NCBI RefSeq assembly: GCF_024584805.1 | Contig: NZ_CP075715.1 | Location: forward strand, 5,386,526-5,450,525 | Direction of reading: 5' to 3' | DNA length: 64,000 nt | Origin: Streptomyces sp. FIT100 | Lineage (GTDB): Bacteria > Actinomycetota > Actinomycetes > Streptomycetales > Streptomycetaceae | Shown here: positions 25,621 to 34,418 of the stretch, one piece after another | Layout of the letters: each line of letters starts with the position of its first letter | How positions within the stretch are numbered: position 1 is the first letter of the stretch | The notes under the pieces: model-generated | The model's input: the letters and a program-made list of their open reading frames with translations, nothing else | Told to the model about the DNA's origin: nothing | Database searches by the model: none | Position numbers and translations under genes: made by a program

Positions 25621-26502
25621 ATGGACGCGACATCCGTGGGGGCTCTGCTCCTCTGCCGGGCCGAGCCCGCCGCCGTGCGGCCCCCGGCGGCGCTGCTGCG
25701 CGAGCCGCTCGTCCTCGCCCCCGCGGGCGACGGCTGGAGCGTGCTCGTCCCGGCGGGCACCCCCTGGCAGACCGGGGCCGAACCCGTCGACCGTGTCCTC
25801 ACCGGCTGGGCCACGGCCCTCGCCGTCGGCGCCAACTGGCCCGCGCTGGCCCTGTGGTGGGACGCCGACCGCGCCGGCTACACCCTCGCCGCGGGCTTCC
25901 GCCGCACCGTCGGCTACGTCTGGCTCGCGGACGGCACCCCGGTGGGCATGGACGAGGCGATGAGCACGTTCGCGACCCGGCTGGGCCTGGACCCGGTGCT
26001 GGACGTCCAGGACCTGGAGCCCCTCACCCGCCCCGACGCCGACGCGGACGCCCGCGCCCGGCTGCGCGGTCTCGTCGCGGTCCTCTCCCGTACGGGCCTC
26101 GCGCTCCCCGCGGACCTCGCGCCCGGCGCGTCCGCCGAGCGACTCCGCGCGGCCGCGGAGAGCGCGCCGGGCGCCGAGCCCGTCGAGGGGCACGCCGTGC
26201 GGCACGCCGCGGTCGGCGTCGAGTGGGCCGGGGTCGCCCCCGGCCCGAGCGACGAGCCGGCCCCATACCACGAGCCGGCCCCGCAGCACGGCCTCGCCGC
26301 CCACCACGACCCGGCCGCATTCCGCACCCCGGCCGCCCGGCTGCTGTCCGTCGTCCAGCTCGCCGTCGGCGTCCCCCTCGTGGTCCGGGGCATCCGCCGC
26401 CGCAGCGCCGGCTGGACCGCGGCGGGCGCGATCCTGCTGGCCCACGGCATCGCGGGCCTCGCCTGCGACCGCCTTCGCGCGCTCCGGCCCGGCGGGCGGT
26501 GA
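25621..26502 (+). CDS. Unknown protein with C-terminal membrane helices, 293 aa
   Basis: Start ATG 25621 (MDATSVGALLLCRAEPAAV). The N-terminal 180 residues are a soluble alpha/beta region (GWSVLVPAGTPWQTGAEPVD, WPALALWWDADRAGYTLAAG) that I do not recognise. A Pro/His-rich linker leads to two hydrophobic segments (LLSVVQLAVGVPLVVRG and WTAAGAILLAHGIAGLA) that could form a hairpin anchor. Codon use is coding-like throughout. No operon partner. Confidence 0.8.
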   Translation: MDATSVGALLLCRAEPAAVRPPAALLREPLVLAPAGDGWSVLVPAGTPWQTGAEPVDRVLTGWATALAVGANWPALALWWDADRAGYTLAAGFRRTVGYVWLADGTPVGMDEAMSTFATRLGLDPVLDVQDLEPLTRPDADADARARLRGLVAVLSRTGLALPADLAPGASAERLRAAAESAPGAEPVEGHAVRHAAVGVEWAGVAPGPSDEPAPYHEPAPQHGLAAHHDPAAFRTPAARLLSVVQLAVGVPLVVRGIRRRSAGWTAAGAILLAHGIAGLACDRLRALRPGGR

Positions 26503-26541
26503 GCGTCGCCGTGCCGGCGGGCGGTCAGGGCCGGGTGAGTC

Positions 26542-26754
26542 CTACTCGGCCTCGTCGTCCTCGTCGTCGAGCCGCGCCAGCCAGGTGGCCAGCCGCTCGA
26601 CGGGGACCTCGAAGTCCGGGTTGAGGTCGACGAACGTACGCAGCTGCTCGGCGAGCCACTCGAAGGTGATCTCCTGCTCGCCGCGCCGCTTCTCCAGCTC
26701 CTCGATGCCTCGGTCGGTGAAGTACACGCTGCTCTCCAACGGGGGAAGGGACAT
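26542..26754 (-). CDS. Small acidic protein, DUF6104-like, 70 aa
   Basis: Start ATG 26754, reading MSLPPLESSVYFTDRGIEEL. The compact sequence EITFEWLAEQLRTFVDLNPD ends in an acidic tail (LDDEDDEAE). I associate it with the small DUF6104 proteins that are conserved in Streptomyces; function unknown. The long open frame upstream of the start on this strand is antisense of the protease gene and not part of it. It shares a 91-bp divergent promoter region with the cluster starting at 26846. Confidence 0.75.
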   Translation of the reverse strand: MSLPPLESSVYFTDRGIEELEKRRGEQEITFEWLAEQLRTFVDLNPDFEVPVERLATWLARLDDEDDEAE

Positions 26755-26845
26755 ACCCGGCCAGGATAGGCAGCGTTCCGCAACCGCCTCACATCGGTGC
26801 CGCCCGGGGACTAGCCTGCGATAAAACCGGGGAGCGGGGGGCGTC

Positions 26846-27421
26846 ATGACCGAGGGCGACAACCGGGTCGAGAACCGGGTCGAGCGGATACTGCTGCCGG
26901 ACGGCACACCGGTGTGGGCCAGGATCTCCGGAACCGAGGAGCTTCCGGTACCCGCCTCCGGCCCCGTGGCACCGCCCGGGGGCGGCGTCAGCTTCACCGA
27001 CACCGGCTTCGCGGACCGGGTCACGGCACAGATGGAGTCGCTCCACGACCTGGTCGGCGGCGTCGCCAGGTCCATCGGCGGGGCGCTGGGATCCGTGAGC
27101 CCCGACGAGGTCAGCGTGGAGTTCGGGATCGAGCTGACCGCCAAGGCAGGCAGGGTCGTCGGACTGCTCGCCGACGGCGAGGCCAAGGGCGCCATCAAGG
27201 TCGTCCTCACCTGGCAGGGCGGCCCGCCGCCCGGTCCGGCCCCCGCCGACCCCAGAGCCGCCGCCGGCGGTGCCGGTGTCCCCGCCGCCGACGGCAACTC
27301 CGCCGCCGCGGCCGCACCCGTCGTACCCCGCCCCACGAGCACCCACGCGGACACGGACGCACGCTCCGGATCCGCGACGTGGACTCCTCCCGGCGGCGAA
27401 GGCGCCGTGCGCCCCTCGTGA
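26846..27421 (+). CDS. Trypsin-co-occurring domain protein (CU044_2847-like), 191 aa
   Basis: The core ILLPDGTPVWARIS followed by DRVTAQMESLHDLVGGVARS, VSPDEVSVEFGIELTAKAGR and GEAKGAIKVVLTWQG is the pattern of the trypsin-co-occurring domain, a small beta domain that accompanies trypsin-like proteases in NTPase-based conflict systems. It is thought to bind or regulate the protease. The C-terminal third is Pro/Ala-rich and disordered. It is the first gene of the cluster, and its TGA overlaps the GTG of the protease (GTGA), matching the family's expected pairing. Confidence 0.82.
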   Translation: MTEGDNRVENRVERILLPDGTPVWARISGTEELPVPASGPVAPPGGGVSFTDTGFADRVTAQMESLHDLVGGVARSIGGALGSVSPDEVSVEFGIELTAKAGRVVGLLADGEAKGAIKVVLTWQGGPPPGPAPADPRAAAGGAGVPAADGNSAAAAAPVVPRPTSTHADTDARSGSATWTPPGGEGAVRPS

Positions 27422-29469
27422 CGATCCCGGGGCAGGGGGGAGCGCACCCCGGCGACGGTGCCCCCATGGAGACCCTGGCCGCCCTCGTGTCCGCCGCGAC
27501 GGTACGCATCCACGCGCCCACGGACGGGTATGCCACCTCGGAGCCCGGTCCGGCCGGTCCGGCCGGACCGAAGCCGTGGGGCAGCGGCTTCTTCATCGCG
27601 CCGAGCTGGGTGCTCACCTGCGCCCATGTGGCGCTGCGGGGCGGAGGGGGCGACGTGGGGCTGACGTACGAGGGAGGCACGGTCCGCGGCCGTGTCCAGT
27701 GGGCCGAGCCGGGGACCGCCGGGCCCGGCGGCTGGCCCGCGCCCGACCTCGCGCTCGTACGGCTCCTCGAACCCGCCGACCACCAGTGCGTGATGCTCAC
27801 CGAACGGGTGCCGGAGCTGTTCACCCGCACGTCGGTGCTGTACTTCGGCTGGACCGAAGAAGCGGGCGAGCCCGTCGAGTTCAGCGGCCGGTGCTCCATC
27901 CGCGGAAGGCTCGGCAAGGACGGCAGGATCCGCCTCGGCAACGAGGACGAGATGCCCCAGGGCATCTCCGGCGGGCCCGTCGTGGACCCGACGCGCGGTG
28001 AGGTCATCGGCGTACTGAAGGCGCGCAGGACCGGCCAGGACGGCGGAGTGGCGGTCTCCGTCGACCAGTTGCGGCGGGTCGCGCTGCCGGACGGGCCGCC
28101 GCGCGGGGAGAGCCACGACCTCTACCACCGGGTCCTGCACGCCCACGACCGCCACCATGCCGCGGCCCATCTGGACGCGCTCGGCCACCGGCCCACCTGG
28201 ACCGACGTCCAGCTCGGACTCGGCGCAGGACACGGGCGGGCGCTCTCGCCGGACCGCCGCACCGAGCTGCTCGGCCTGCTCGCCGAGCTGCCCCCGCCCG
28301 CCAGCACGACCGACCTCGTCCACGACATCGAGCAGATACTCGGCGGCCGCGTCGAGGGCCAGACCCTCGCGCCGCGCGGCCGCCGCGACGGTCTCGGCAT
28401 GCTGTACGAGGGGCGCCTGGGCGACGCCGAGCTCCAGGGCATCCTGCGCTACGCCGTGCGGGCCGCGACCGCCGACCACCCGTATGTCGAGCCGGGCACC
28501 GAAGCCGCGGAGACCGCCCTGTGGGACTGGACCCGTACGACCGCGACGGGGCTGAGCAGGACGTTCCGCAACAGCCTCGCCAACGAACGGCTGGCCCGGC
28601 TCAGGGCGCGCGGCCGCGGCGCTGCCGAGGAACGGCCCGTGCCCGCCCCCGAGACCGAGCCCAGGGCCTCCGTCCTGCTCGATGTGAGCCCCCAGTTCTG
28701 GACCCCGCACCGCTACAACTGGCGCGTCGGCGTGGTCCATCCGAACGGCGACGTGCAGCCCGTCGACGAGGACGAGACCGGCGTACCGGCGCAGGCGCTG
28801 CCGGCCGCCGTCGCCGCCGCGCTGACCGAGGCGTTCCGCCGCACCGACGGGCGGGACGCGAGGGCGGCGCTCCATGTCGCCCTGCGGCGCGAGCTGTTCG
28901 ACCTGCCGGTCGACACCTGGCGTGTTCCGGCGGACGCCCCGCCGCTGGGGGCGGTGCGCCCCGTCGTGCTCCGCCGCGCCGCCGGGCCGGACGCCGACGA
29001 GGAGCACGAGGACCACGAGGTCCGCACGGCGCGCTGGCAGACCCTGCGCACACAGGCCATGAGCCCCGTCGTCCTCGACTGCGAGGACAACCGGCATGTC
29101 CCCGTTCCGCCCGAGGACAAGCTGCGCCGGCTCCCGCACCCCAGCCTCCCGGTGCTCTGCCACTACGCGGACGGCACGGCCCCCGACGGGCCGGGGCTCG
29201 GCCGGGTCCTGGACAGCGGCTACGACGTGGCGCTGTGGCGGCGTCAGCGCCTCGGCGACGGACGGGTGTGCACCGAGTACCACCGCGGGGTGCGGCACGC
29301 CGTCGCGAGCGCCGCGGCGGTCGACCGGCTGCCGGCCGAGATCCGCACCCTGCGCGCCGGGATCGCGGACGGGCAGCCCGAGATGTACTGGGCGGACGGG
29401 ATCGTGATCCTCTTCGACGATCCGGCCTCTCCGCTCCCGGGCACCGGCCTCGTGCTGGAGGCACCGTGA
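27418..29469 (+). CDS. Trypsin-like protease fused to VMAP domains, 683 aa
   Basis: Residues 25-220 are a trypsin-fold serine protease with histidine in VLTCAHV (H70), aspartate in PDLALVRL (D110) and serine in GISGGPVVD (S184), so the triad is complete. Residues 250-400 are a helical region (SPDRRTELLGLLAELPPPAS) and residues 420-683 contain a beta-rich C-terminal domain (WNWRVG-type strands around PHRYNWRVGVVHPNG, and GILF-type DGIVILFDDPASPLPG). This matches the vWA-MoxR-associated protein architecture. No signal peptide, so the protease acts inside the cell, presumably on system components or target proteins when activated. GTG 27418 gives a 4-bp overlap; ATG 27466 is an alternative. Confidence 0.85.
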   Translation: MTIPGQGGAHPGDGAPMETLAALVSAATVRIHAPTDGYATSEPGPAGPAGPKPWGSGFFIAPSWVLTCAHVALRGGGGDVGLTYEGGTVRGRVQWAEPGTAGPGGWPAPDLALVRLLEPADHQCVMLTERVPELFTRTSVLYFGWTEEAGEPVEFSGRCSIRGRLGKDGRIRLGNEDEMPQGISGGPVVDPTRGEVIGVLKARRTGQDGGVAVSVDQLRRVALPDGPPRGESHDLYHRVLHAHDRHHAAAHLDALGHRPTWTDVQLGLGAGHGRALSPDRRTELLGLLAELPPPASTTDLVHDIEQILGGRVEGQTLAPRGRRDGLGMLYEGRLGDAELQGILRYAVRAATADHPYVEPGTEAAETALWDWTRTTATGLSRTFRNSLANERLARLRARGRGAAEERPVPAPETEPRASVLLDVSPQFWTPHRYNWRVGVVHPNGDVQPVDEDETGVPAQALPAAVAAALTEAFRRTDGRDARAALHVALRRELFDLPVDTWRVPADAPPLGAVRPVVLRRAAGPDADEEHEDHEVRTARWQTLRTQAMSPVVLDCEDNRHVPVPPEDKLRRLPHPSLPVLCHYADGTAPDGPGLGRVLDSGYDVALWRRQRLGDGRVCTEYHRGVRHAVASAAAVDRLPAEIRTLRAGIADGQPEMYWADGIVILFDDPASPLPGTGLVLEAP

Positions 29470-29638
29470 CCCGGGGACCGCATCGCCGCGAGCGCCCTCC
29501 GGACGCCGCCGGGCCCGCCCTTCGGGCGGACGACGCCACTTCGAAGACTCTCCCTACCGGGGGTCCGGCCGGTCTCGCTACGGTCGACCGTACGGCCGGC
29601 GCTCCCGCCGACGGCGAACGGACGACGAGGAGCACGCA

Positions 29639-30691
29639 GTGACCGAATCAGGGGAATGGCTCATCTACCGCGGCGCGGGCGAGCCGCACGACGGCATCGA
29701 CCGGCTGCCGCCTCCCCCGCCCTGGCGGGACTTCGACGGCGGACCGCTGGTCGCAGCCGGCCCCGAGGCCGACAGCTCCACGCCCCGGCGGCTCGGTGCC
29801 TTCCAGCACATGGCGGAGCTGCACCGGCCCAGCGCCGAGGAGCTGGAGATCGTCAACGCCGCCCTGTACCTGCGCCGTCCGCTGCTGGTGACCGGCAGCC
29901 CCGGCACGGGCAAGAGCACCCTCGCCCACGCGGTCGCCCACGAGCTGCGCCTCGGGCGGGTGCTCCGCTGGCCCGTCGTCAGCCGTACCGCCCTCACGGA
30001 CGGGCTCTACCGGTACGACGCCATCGCCCGCCTCCAGGACGTCCAGATCGCCGCCCACACCGCCCATACCGCCCACACTGCCCATGCCGCCGGAGCCGAC
30101 GGCGCGCGGCGGCGCGGTGCGGCGGACGACATCGGCAGCTACATCCGGCTGGGTCCGCTGGGCACCGCGCTGCTGCCCACCGCCCGGCCCCGGGTGCTGC
30201 TCATCGACGAACTCGACAAGAGCGACATCGACCTGCCCAACGATCTCCTGAACGTGCTGGAGGAAGGGGAGTACGCCATCCCCGAGCTGGAGCGCCTCGC
30301 CGACCGCGCGGGGGAGGTGGAGGTGCTCACGGACGACGGCGCCAAGGTCACGGTCAGGGACGGCCGGGTCCGCTGCCGCGCCTTCCCCTTCGTGGTCCTC
30401 ACCAGCAACGGCGAACGGGACTTCCCCGCGGCGCTGTTGCGCCGGTGCATCCATCTGGAGCTGGGCCAGCCCGACCACCAGCGGCTCGCCACCGTCGTAC
30501 GGGCCCATCTCGGCGACGAGGCGGCCCGGGCGGGGGACGATCTGATCGCCCGCTTCCTGGACCGTTCGCGCAGCGAGACACTCGCGGCCGACCAGTTGCT
30601 CAACGCCATCTACCTCACCCACCAGGCCGCGCCGCCCACCCGCGACCGGCTCGCCGACCTGCTCATCCAGCGCCTCGACCGCCCGAGGTGA
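29639..30691 (+). CDS. MoxR-type AAA+ ATPase, 350 aa
   Basis: Walker A GSPGTGKST (residues 86-94), Walker B VLLIDELDK (186-194), sensor 1 FVVLTSNGERDFPAALLRR with the arginine finger region, all typical of MoxR. MoxR ATPases work with vWA proteins as chaperone-like switches. Residues 139-151 contain a simple tandem repeat of Ala-His-Thr (four units) inside an insertion between Walker A and B, which looks like a recent expansion in a variable loop. Start GTG 29639. It is separated from the protease gene by 169 bp, and its stop lies just ahead of the vWA gene. Confidence 0.92.
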   Translation: MTESGEWLIYRGAGEPHDGIDRLPPPPPWRDFDGGPLVAAGPEADSSTPRRLGAFQHMAELHRPSAEELEIVNAALYLRRPLLVTGSPGTGKSTLAHAVAHELRLGRVLRWPVVSRTALTDGLYRYDAIARLQDVQIAAHTAHTAHTAHAAGADGARRRGAADDIGSYIRLGPLGTALLPTARPRVLLIDELDKSDIDLPNDLLNVLEEGEYAIPELERLADRAGEVEVLTDDGAKVTVRDGRVRCRAFPFVVLTSNGERDFPAALLRRCIHLELGQPDHQRLATVVRAHLGDEAARAGDDLIARFLDRSRSETLAADQLLNAIYLTHQAAPPTRDRLADLLIQRLDRPR

Positions 30692-30696
30692 TCCCG

Positions 30697-33600
30697 ATGC
30701 CCGACGCCGCCGACGCCCGGACGGACACCGGCGCGCCACCGGCACCCCGGCAGGACCCTTCCGATCCGATGACCGGACTCGTCGCCGTGCTGAGGGAGGC
30801 GGGGCTCGAACCGGACCCCGGCGAGCTGGCCGACGCGCTCTGGCTGGCCCGCTGGTCCCGGCCGACGGGCGACCCCGGGACCGATGACGGCGGGGGCGCC
30901 GACGGGCACGGTCGGCCGCGGGCCACGGGCGGACCGGCGGACCGCCGTACGGACACCGCCGGGGACTCGTCCGGCGAGAGCGGCGAAGGACGGCAGGCCC
31001 CTTCCGGCCGGTTCGCGCTCTACCCGCTCCCGCCGGGGACCGGCGACGGCCCGTCCGCCCCCGGGGAGACGGCTGCGGGGGAGGCCGCGGCAGAGGGCCC
31101 GGAACAGGGCGGCGCGGTGGCAGCGAGGCCGCCGCTGCCGTACGGCGGAGCGGTCGCGGGCCCGGTCGGCGTCCCCGCGGCCACGGCGCTCCCCGGTCAC
31201 CTCGAACTCCAGCGCGCGCTCAGGGCCCTTCAGCGCTACCGCCCGGCCGCACCTCCCGTACGGTACGAACTCGACGAGGAGGCCACGGCGGAGCGCAGCG
31301 CCCGGGCCGGAGGGGCGATCATCCCCGTGTTACGGCCCGTCGTACGGTCCGAGGCCGTGCTCCAGCTCGTCATGGACGCGTCCTCGTCGATGCAGGTCTG
31401 GGACCGGCTCTTCGCGGAGATCCACGAGATCTTCGGCCGCCTGGGCGCCTTCCGCGACATCCGCACGTACTACCTGCACGCACGGCAGGACGGCACCGCC
31501 GCCATCGGACGCCACCCGGACCGGGACACCGGACCGCTGCGCCCGACCGGCATCCTCAGCGACCCGACGGGCCGTCATGTCACCCTCCTCATCAGCGACT
31601 GCGCCGGCGGCCTGTGGCGCAGCGGCCGCGCCCACAGCCTGCTCCACCGGCTGGCGGCCCAGGCGCCCGTGGCGGTGCTCCAGCCGCTGCCGCAGCGGCT
31701 GTGGCAGCGCACCCGGCTGCCCGCCTCCTACGGGAAGCTGACCCGGGGCGAGGGCTCCGCCGCGGCGGTCGCGCTCCGCTTCTCCGGCGACGTGCCGGCC
31801 AGGGCGGCGGACTGCCTGCCGGTGCCCGTCCTGCCGCCGGAGCCCGCCGCTCTCGGCGCGTGGGCCCGGCTGCTGTCGGGGCTCGGCGCCGGTCCGGTGC
31901 CCGCGGCCGTCGGCTGGGTCCCCGCCGAGCAGCGCCCGTCGGCACCCGCGCCGGCGCGTGCCCCGCTCACCGCCCAGCAGTTGGTGAGCCGCTTCCGGTC
32001 CACCGCGTCGAGCGCCGCAGGCCGGCTCGCCGGCTATCTGGCCGCGGCACCGCTGTGCCTGCCCGTGATGCAGCTGGTCCAGCGGACCATGCTGCCCGAC
32101 GCGGGCCCCGCCGAGCTCTCCGAGGTGCTGCTCGGCGGACTGCTGACCCGCGTCGACGAACGGCCCGGCACCGCCGGGCAGTGGTACGAGTTCGCCGACG
32201 GCGTCCGGGACGTGCTGCTGCGCCCGCTCAGCCGGGACGAGGCGCTGCTCGTGCTCAAGCACTGCTCCGAGTACGTGGAGCAGCACTTCGGCAAGGGCGG
32301 CCCCAACTTCCCCGCGCTCGCCATCGCCCAGCTGACCGGAGGGCTCGACGCCGACACCGAGGAGCAGTTGCGGGAGCTGACGCTCGGCGCGTCGCCCGAC
32401 GTCCCCGGAGGCGCCGACGAGAGCCGGTTCCGGGCGCCGCAGCCCTTCGCCGAGGTCGCCGCGCAGGTCATGGAGCGCTTCCTGCCCGTGCGGGGACCGG
32501 CCCACCCGGACGGACGCCAGGACCCGGGGCGTGGACCGGCGCCGTCCGCCGCGGTGCGGCGCGCCCGCGTACTCGTCGAGCGCTTCGAGGCCGACGGCAT
32601 GGTGCAGAGCCTGCTCGACGCCGTGCAGCTGCTGCGCCGGGCCGCCGCCCGGGAGCAGCCGCGCGGCGCCGACCCCGGCCTGTGGGGCGCGCTGGCGGAG
32701 AACCTGCTGCGGCTGTGGCGGCTCCAGGGCGGCGGCGCGCTGCTGCGCGAGGCGCGGGAGGCCGCCCAGCTCGCGGCCAGCCACCCGCGGGCCGTGCGCG
32801 AACGTGCCGTACTGGCCCGGGTGCTGCACGCCGAGGCGCGGGACCGGCTGGCCGACGGTGACCGCCGGGGCGCGCTGGAGCTGCTGCGCCGCGCGGACCG
32901 CGAGTACACGGCGGTCGGCGCGACCTCCGGTCTGGAGCCGCCCGAGGCGCTCCGGGTGACGCTGGAGCGGGCCAGGGTGCTGGAGGAGCAGTGGTGGATC
33001 GGCGGGGACGCCTCGCTGCTCCAGGAGACCGTGGGCATGCTGGAGGCGTTCGCCGACGCCTGGCCGGACCGGGAGAACCGACCCAGTGGGCTCGCGCTGG
33101 AGCGCGGCCGGGCGCTGCTGCGTCTCGCGGGCGCCGCGCCCTCGCCCGAGCAGGCCGTCGTCTGGGCCGGGCAGGCCGCGCAGTCCCTGGAGAACGGCAG
33201 GCTCGCCCTGGAGCGCGAAGGGGCGTCCGACGAGAGCCTGGCGCGCGCCGCACTCGACCAGATCGACGCCCTGCTGCTCACCGGCGGCCGGCTGGACCGC
33301 GCGGAGGAGCTCATCGAGCGGACGCGGGCGGCGGCCGGCGACCGGCGGCAGCAGTCCGCCGTCCTGACGCGGTCGGGCCGGCTGCGGGTCCGCCGCTACG
33401 AGGAGTCCGCGCGGCCGGACGAACTGGAGCAGGCCGCCGCCGCGTTCGCCGCCGCGGGCAGGCTCATGCCGCGGGACGGCAGCGACTATGCCGCGCTGCT
33501 CGCCGAGTGGGGGGACGCCCTGCTGCGCAGGGCCGCGCTGCCCGGCGGCGAGGAGTCCGTGGGGCGGGCCGTGCGGGTGCTGCGGGACTGCCGCATGGAG

Positions 33601-34086
33601 ACCCCCGCCGGTCATGAGCGGCTAGGCGCCCGGCTGCTGGCGCTGGGCCGGGCGCTGATGCTCCGTCACCGGGCCACCGGCGACCGGGTGGACCTGCGCG
33701 AGGCGGAGCACGTCTTCGGGCTTGCGGCGCAGGCCGCGACCGAGCCGCTGGTACGGGCGGAGTGCTGGCTGGAGCTCGGGGACTCCCACCGTCAGGGCCA
33801 CGCGGTGCTGCACCGGCCGGAACGGCTGGACGAGGCCGCCGACGCCTACCGCAGGGCGGCGGAGACGGCGCGGTCCGCCGCCGGGGACGCCGCGACCGCA
33901 GGGACGGCGCTGCGGCTGGCCGCCCGGGCGAACCACCTGCGCGGCGTGGTCTACGAGGCGGCCGACCGGCCCCGCGCCGCCCGGGACGCCTACCGCGCCG
34001 CGCAGGAGGACTGGCGCCGCCTCCCGGACGGCGGCGGGCCCGCGGCGCAGGCAACGGCACGACGGCTGGCGGGACTTGACAGGTGA
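30697..34086 (+). CDS. vWA-domain protein with SAV_2336-like N-terminus and helical repeats, 1129 aa
   Basis: The N-terminus (LVAVLREAGLEPDPGELADA, WLARW) is the SAV_2336 domain. After a disordered Gly/Pro-rich linker comes a von Willebrand A domain with the MIDAS motif DASSS at residues 227-231 (LQLVMDASSSMQVWDRLF) and later TLLISDCAGG. The rest, 600 residues, is alpha-helical TPR-like repeat (RARVLVERFEADGM, LLRLWRLQGGG, ARALLRLAGAAPS). It should couple MoxR ATP hydrolysis to sensing or recruitment. The start is ATG 30697, preceded by CGAGG at 8 bases; GTG 30688 overlapping the MoxR stop is an alternative. Confidence 0.85.
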   Translation: MPDAADARTDTGAPPAPRQDPSDPMTGLVAVLREAGLEPDPGELADALWLARWSRPTGDPGTDDGGGADGHGRPRATGGPADRRTDTAGDSSGESGEGRQAPSGRFALYPLPPGTGDGPSAPGETAAGEAAAEGPEQGGAVAARPPLPYGGAVAGPVGVPAATALPGHLELQRALRALQRYRPAAPPVRYELDEEATAERSARAGGAIIPVLRPVVRSEAVLQLVMDASSSMQVWDRLFAEIHEIFGRLGAFRDIRTYYLHARQDGTAAIGRHPDRDTGPLRPTGILSDPTGRHVTLLISDCAGGLWRSGRAHSLLHRLAAQAPVAVLQPLPQRLWQRTRLPASYGKLTRGEGSAAAVALRFSGDVPARAADCLPVPVLPPEPAALGAWARLLSGLGAGPVPAAVGWVPAEQRPSAPAPARAPLTAQQLVSRFRSTASSAAGRLAGYLAAAPLCLPVMQLVQRTMLPDAGPAELSEVLLGGLLTRVDERPGTAGQWYEFADGVRDVLLRPLSRDEALLVLKHCSEYVEQHFGKGGPNFPALAIAQLTGGLDADTEEQLRELTLGASPDVPGGADESRFRAPQPFAEVAAQVMERFLPVRGPAHPDGRQDPGRGPAPSAAVRRARVLVERFEADGMVQSLLDAVQLLRRAAAREQPRGADPGLWGALAENLLRLWRLQGGGALLREAREAAQLAASHPRAVRERAVLARVLHAEARDRLADGDRRGALELLRRADREYTAVGATSGLEPPEALRVTLERARVLEEQWWIGGDASLLQETVGMLEAFADAWPDRENRPSGLALERGRALLRLAGAAPSPEQAVVWAGQAAQSLENGRLALEREGASDESLARAALDQIDALLLTGGRLDRAEELIERTRAAAGDRRQQSAVLTRSGRLRVRRYEESARPDELEQAAAAFAAAGRLMPRDGSDYAALLAEWGDALLRRAALPGGEESVGRAVRVLRDCRMETPAGHERLGARLLALGRALMLRHRATGDRVDLREAEHVFGLAAQAATEPLVRAECWLELGDSHRQGHAVLHRPERLDEAADAYRRAAETARSAAGDAATAGTALRLAARANHLRGVVYEAADRPRAARDAYRAAQEDWRRLPDGGGPAAQATARRLAGLDR

Positions 34087-34202
34087 CCGCGGGGCGGGCG
34101 GCGGCGCGTACGGCGGGGTGCGCAGGGCCCTGGCGGACGCGTGCGGCCGTACGGGGCTGGGCACATACAGGAAGCGAGGCGGTGTCCGAGGGAGGACGGG
34201 GA

Positions 34203-34418
34203 ATGCAGGACGTGAACGGGGCGGAAGAGCCGAGCATGTCGGAGGAGGGCGCCGAGGCGGACACGACGCCGCTGCCGGACCTCCCCGACCTGCTGTCGCT
34301 GGATCTGGCGGAGCTGCGGACCCTGCGGCATCCGGTGCTGTCCGAGCTGGTCGCCGAGCTCCGTGACCGTGCGGAGCAGCCGACCGAGATGCTCTGGGGT
34401 TTCACCAGCGCCCTGTGA
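34203..34418 (+). CDS. fxsA: FxSxx-COOH precursor peptide, 71 aa
   Basis: A short acidic, leucine-rich peptide (LPDLPDLLSLDLAELRTLRH) ending in MLWGFTSAL, that is F67-T-S69-A-L71 at the carboxy terminus. The C-terminal Phe-x-Ser-x-x is the defining signature of the FxSxx-COOH family, whose members are substrates of the FxsB radical SAM enzymes that cross-link the aromatic ring to the residue two positions on (a three-residue cyclophane). The leader would be the recognition part. ATG 34203 has GGAGG 7 bases upstream. Its TGA overlaps the maturase GTG by 4 bp. Confidence 0.93.
   Translation: MQDVNGAEEPSMSEEGAEADTTPLPDLPDLLSLDLAELRTLRHPVLSELVAELRDRAEQPTEMLWGFTSAL

Noticed and set aside
26755..29298. 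N-terminal extension of the small DUF6104-like gene, giving a 918-residue protein
   Set aside because: It is antisense to the protease gene; the conserved protein begins at MSLPPLESS.
29656..30696. Upstream extension of the vWA frame across the MoxR gene
   Set aside because: The extension reads as Arg/Pro-rich noise over MoxR; the ribosome-binding site and SAV_2336 domain place the start at 30697.
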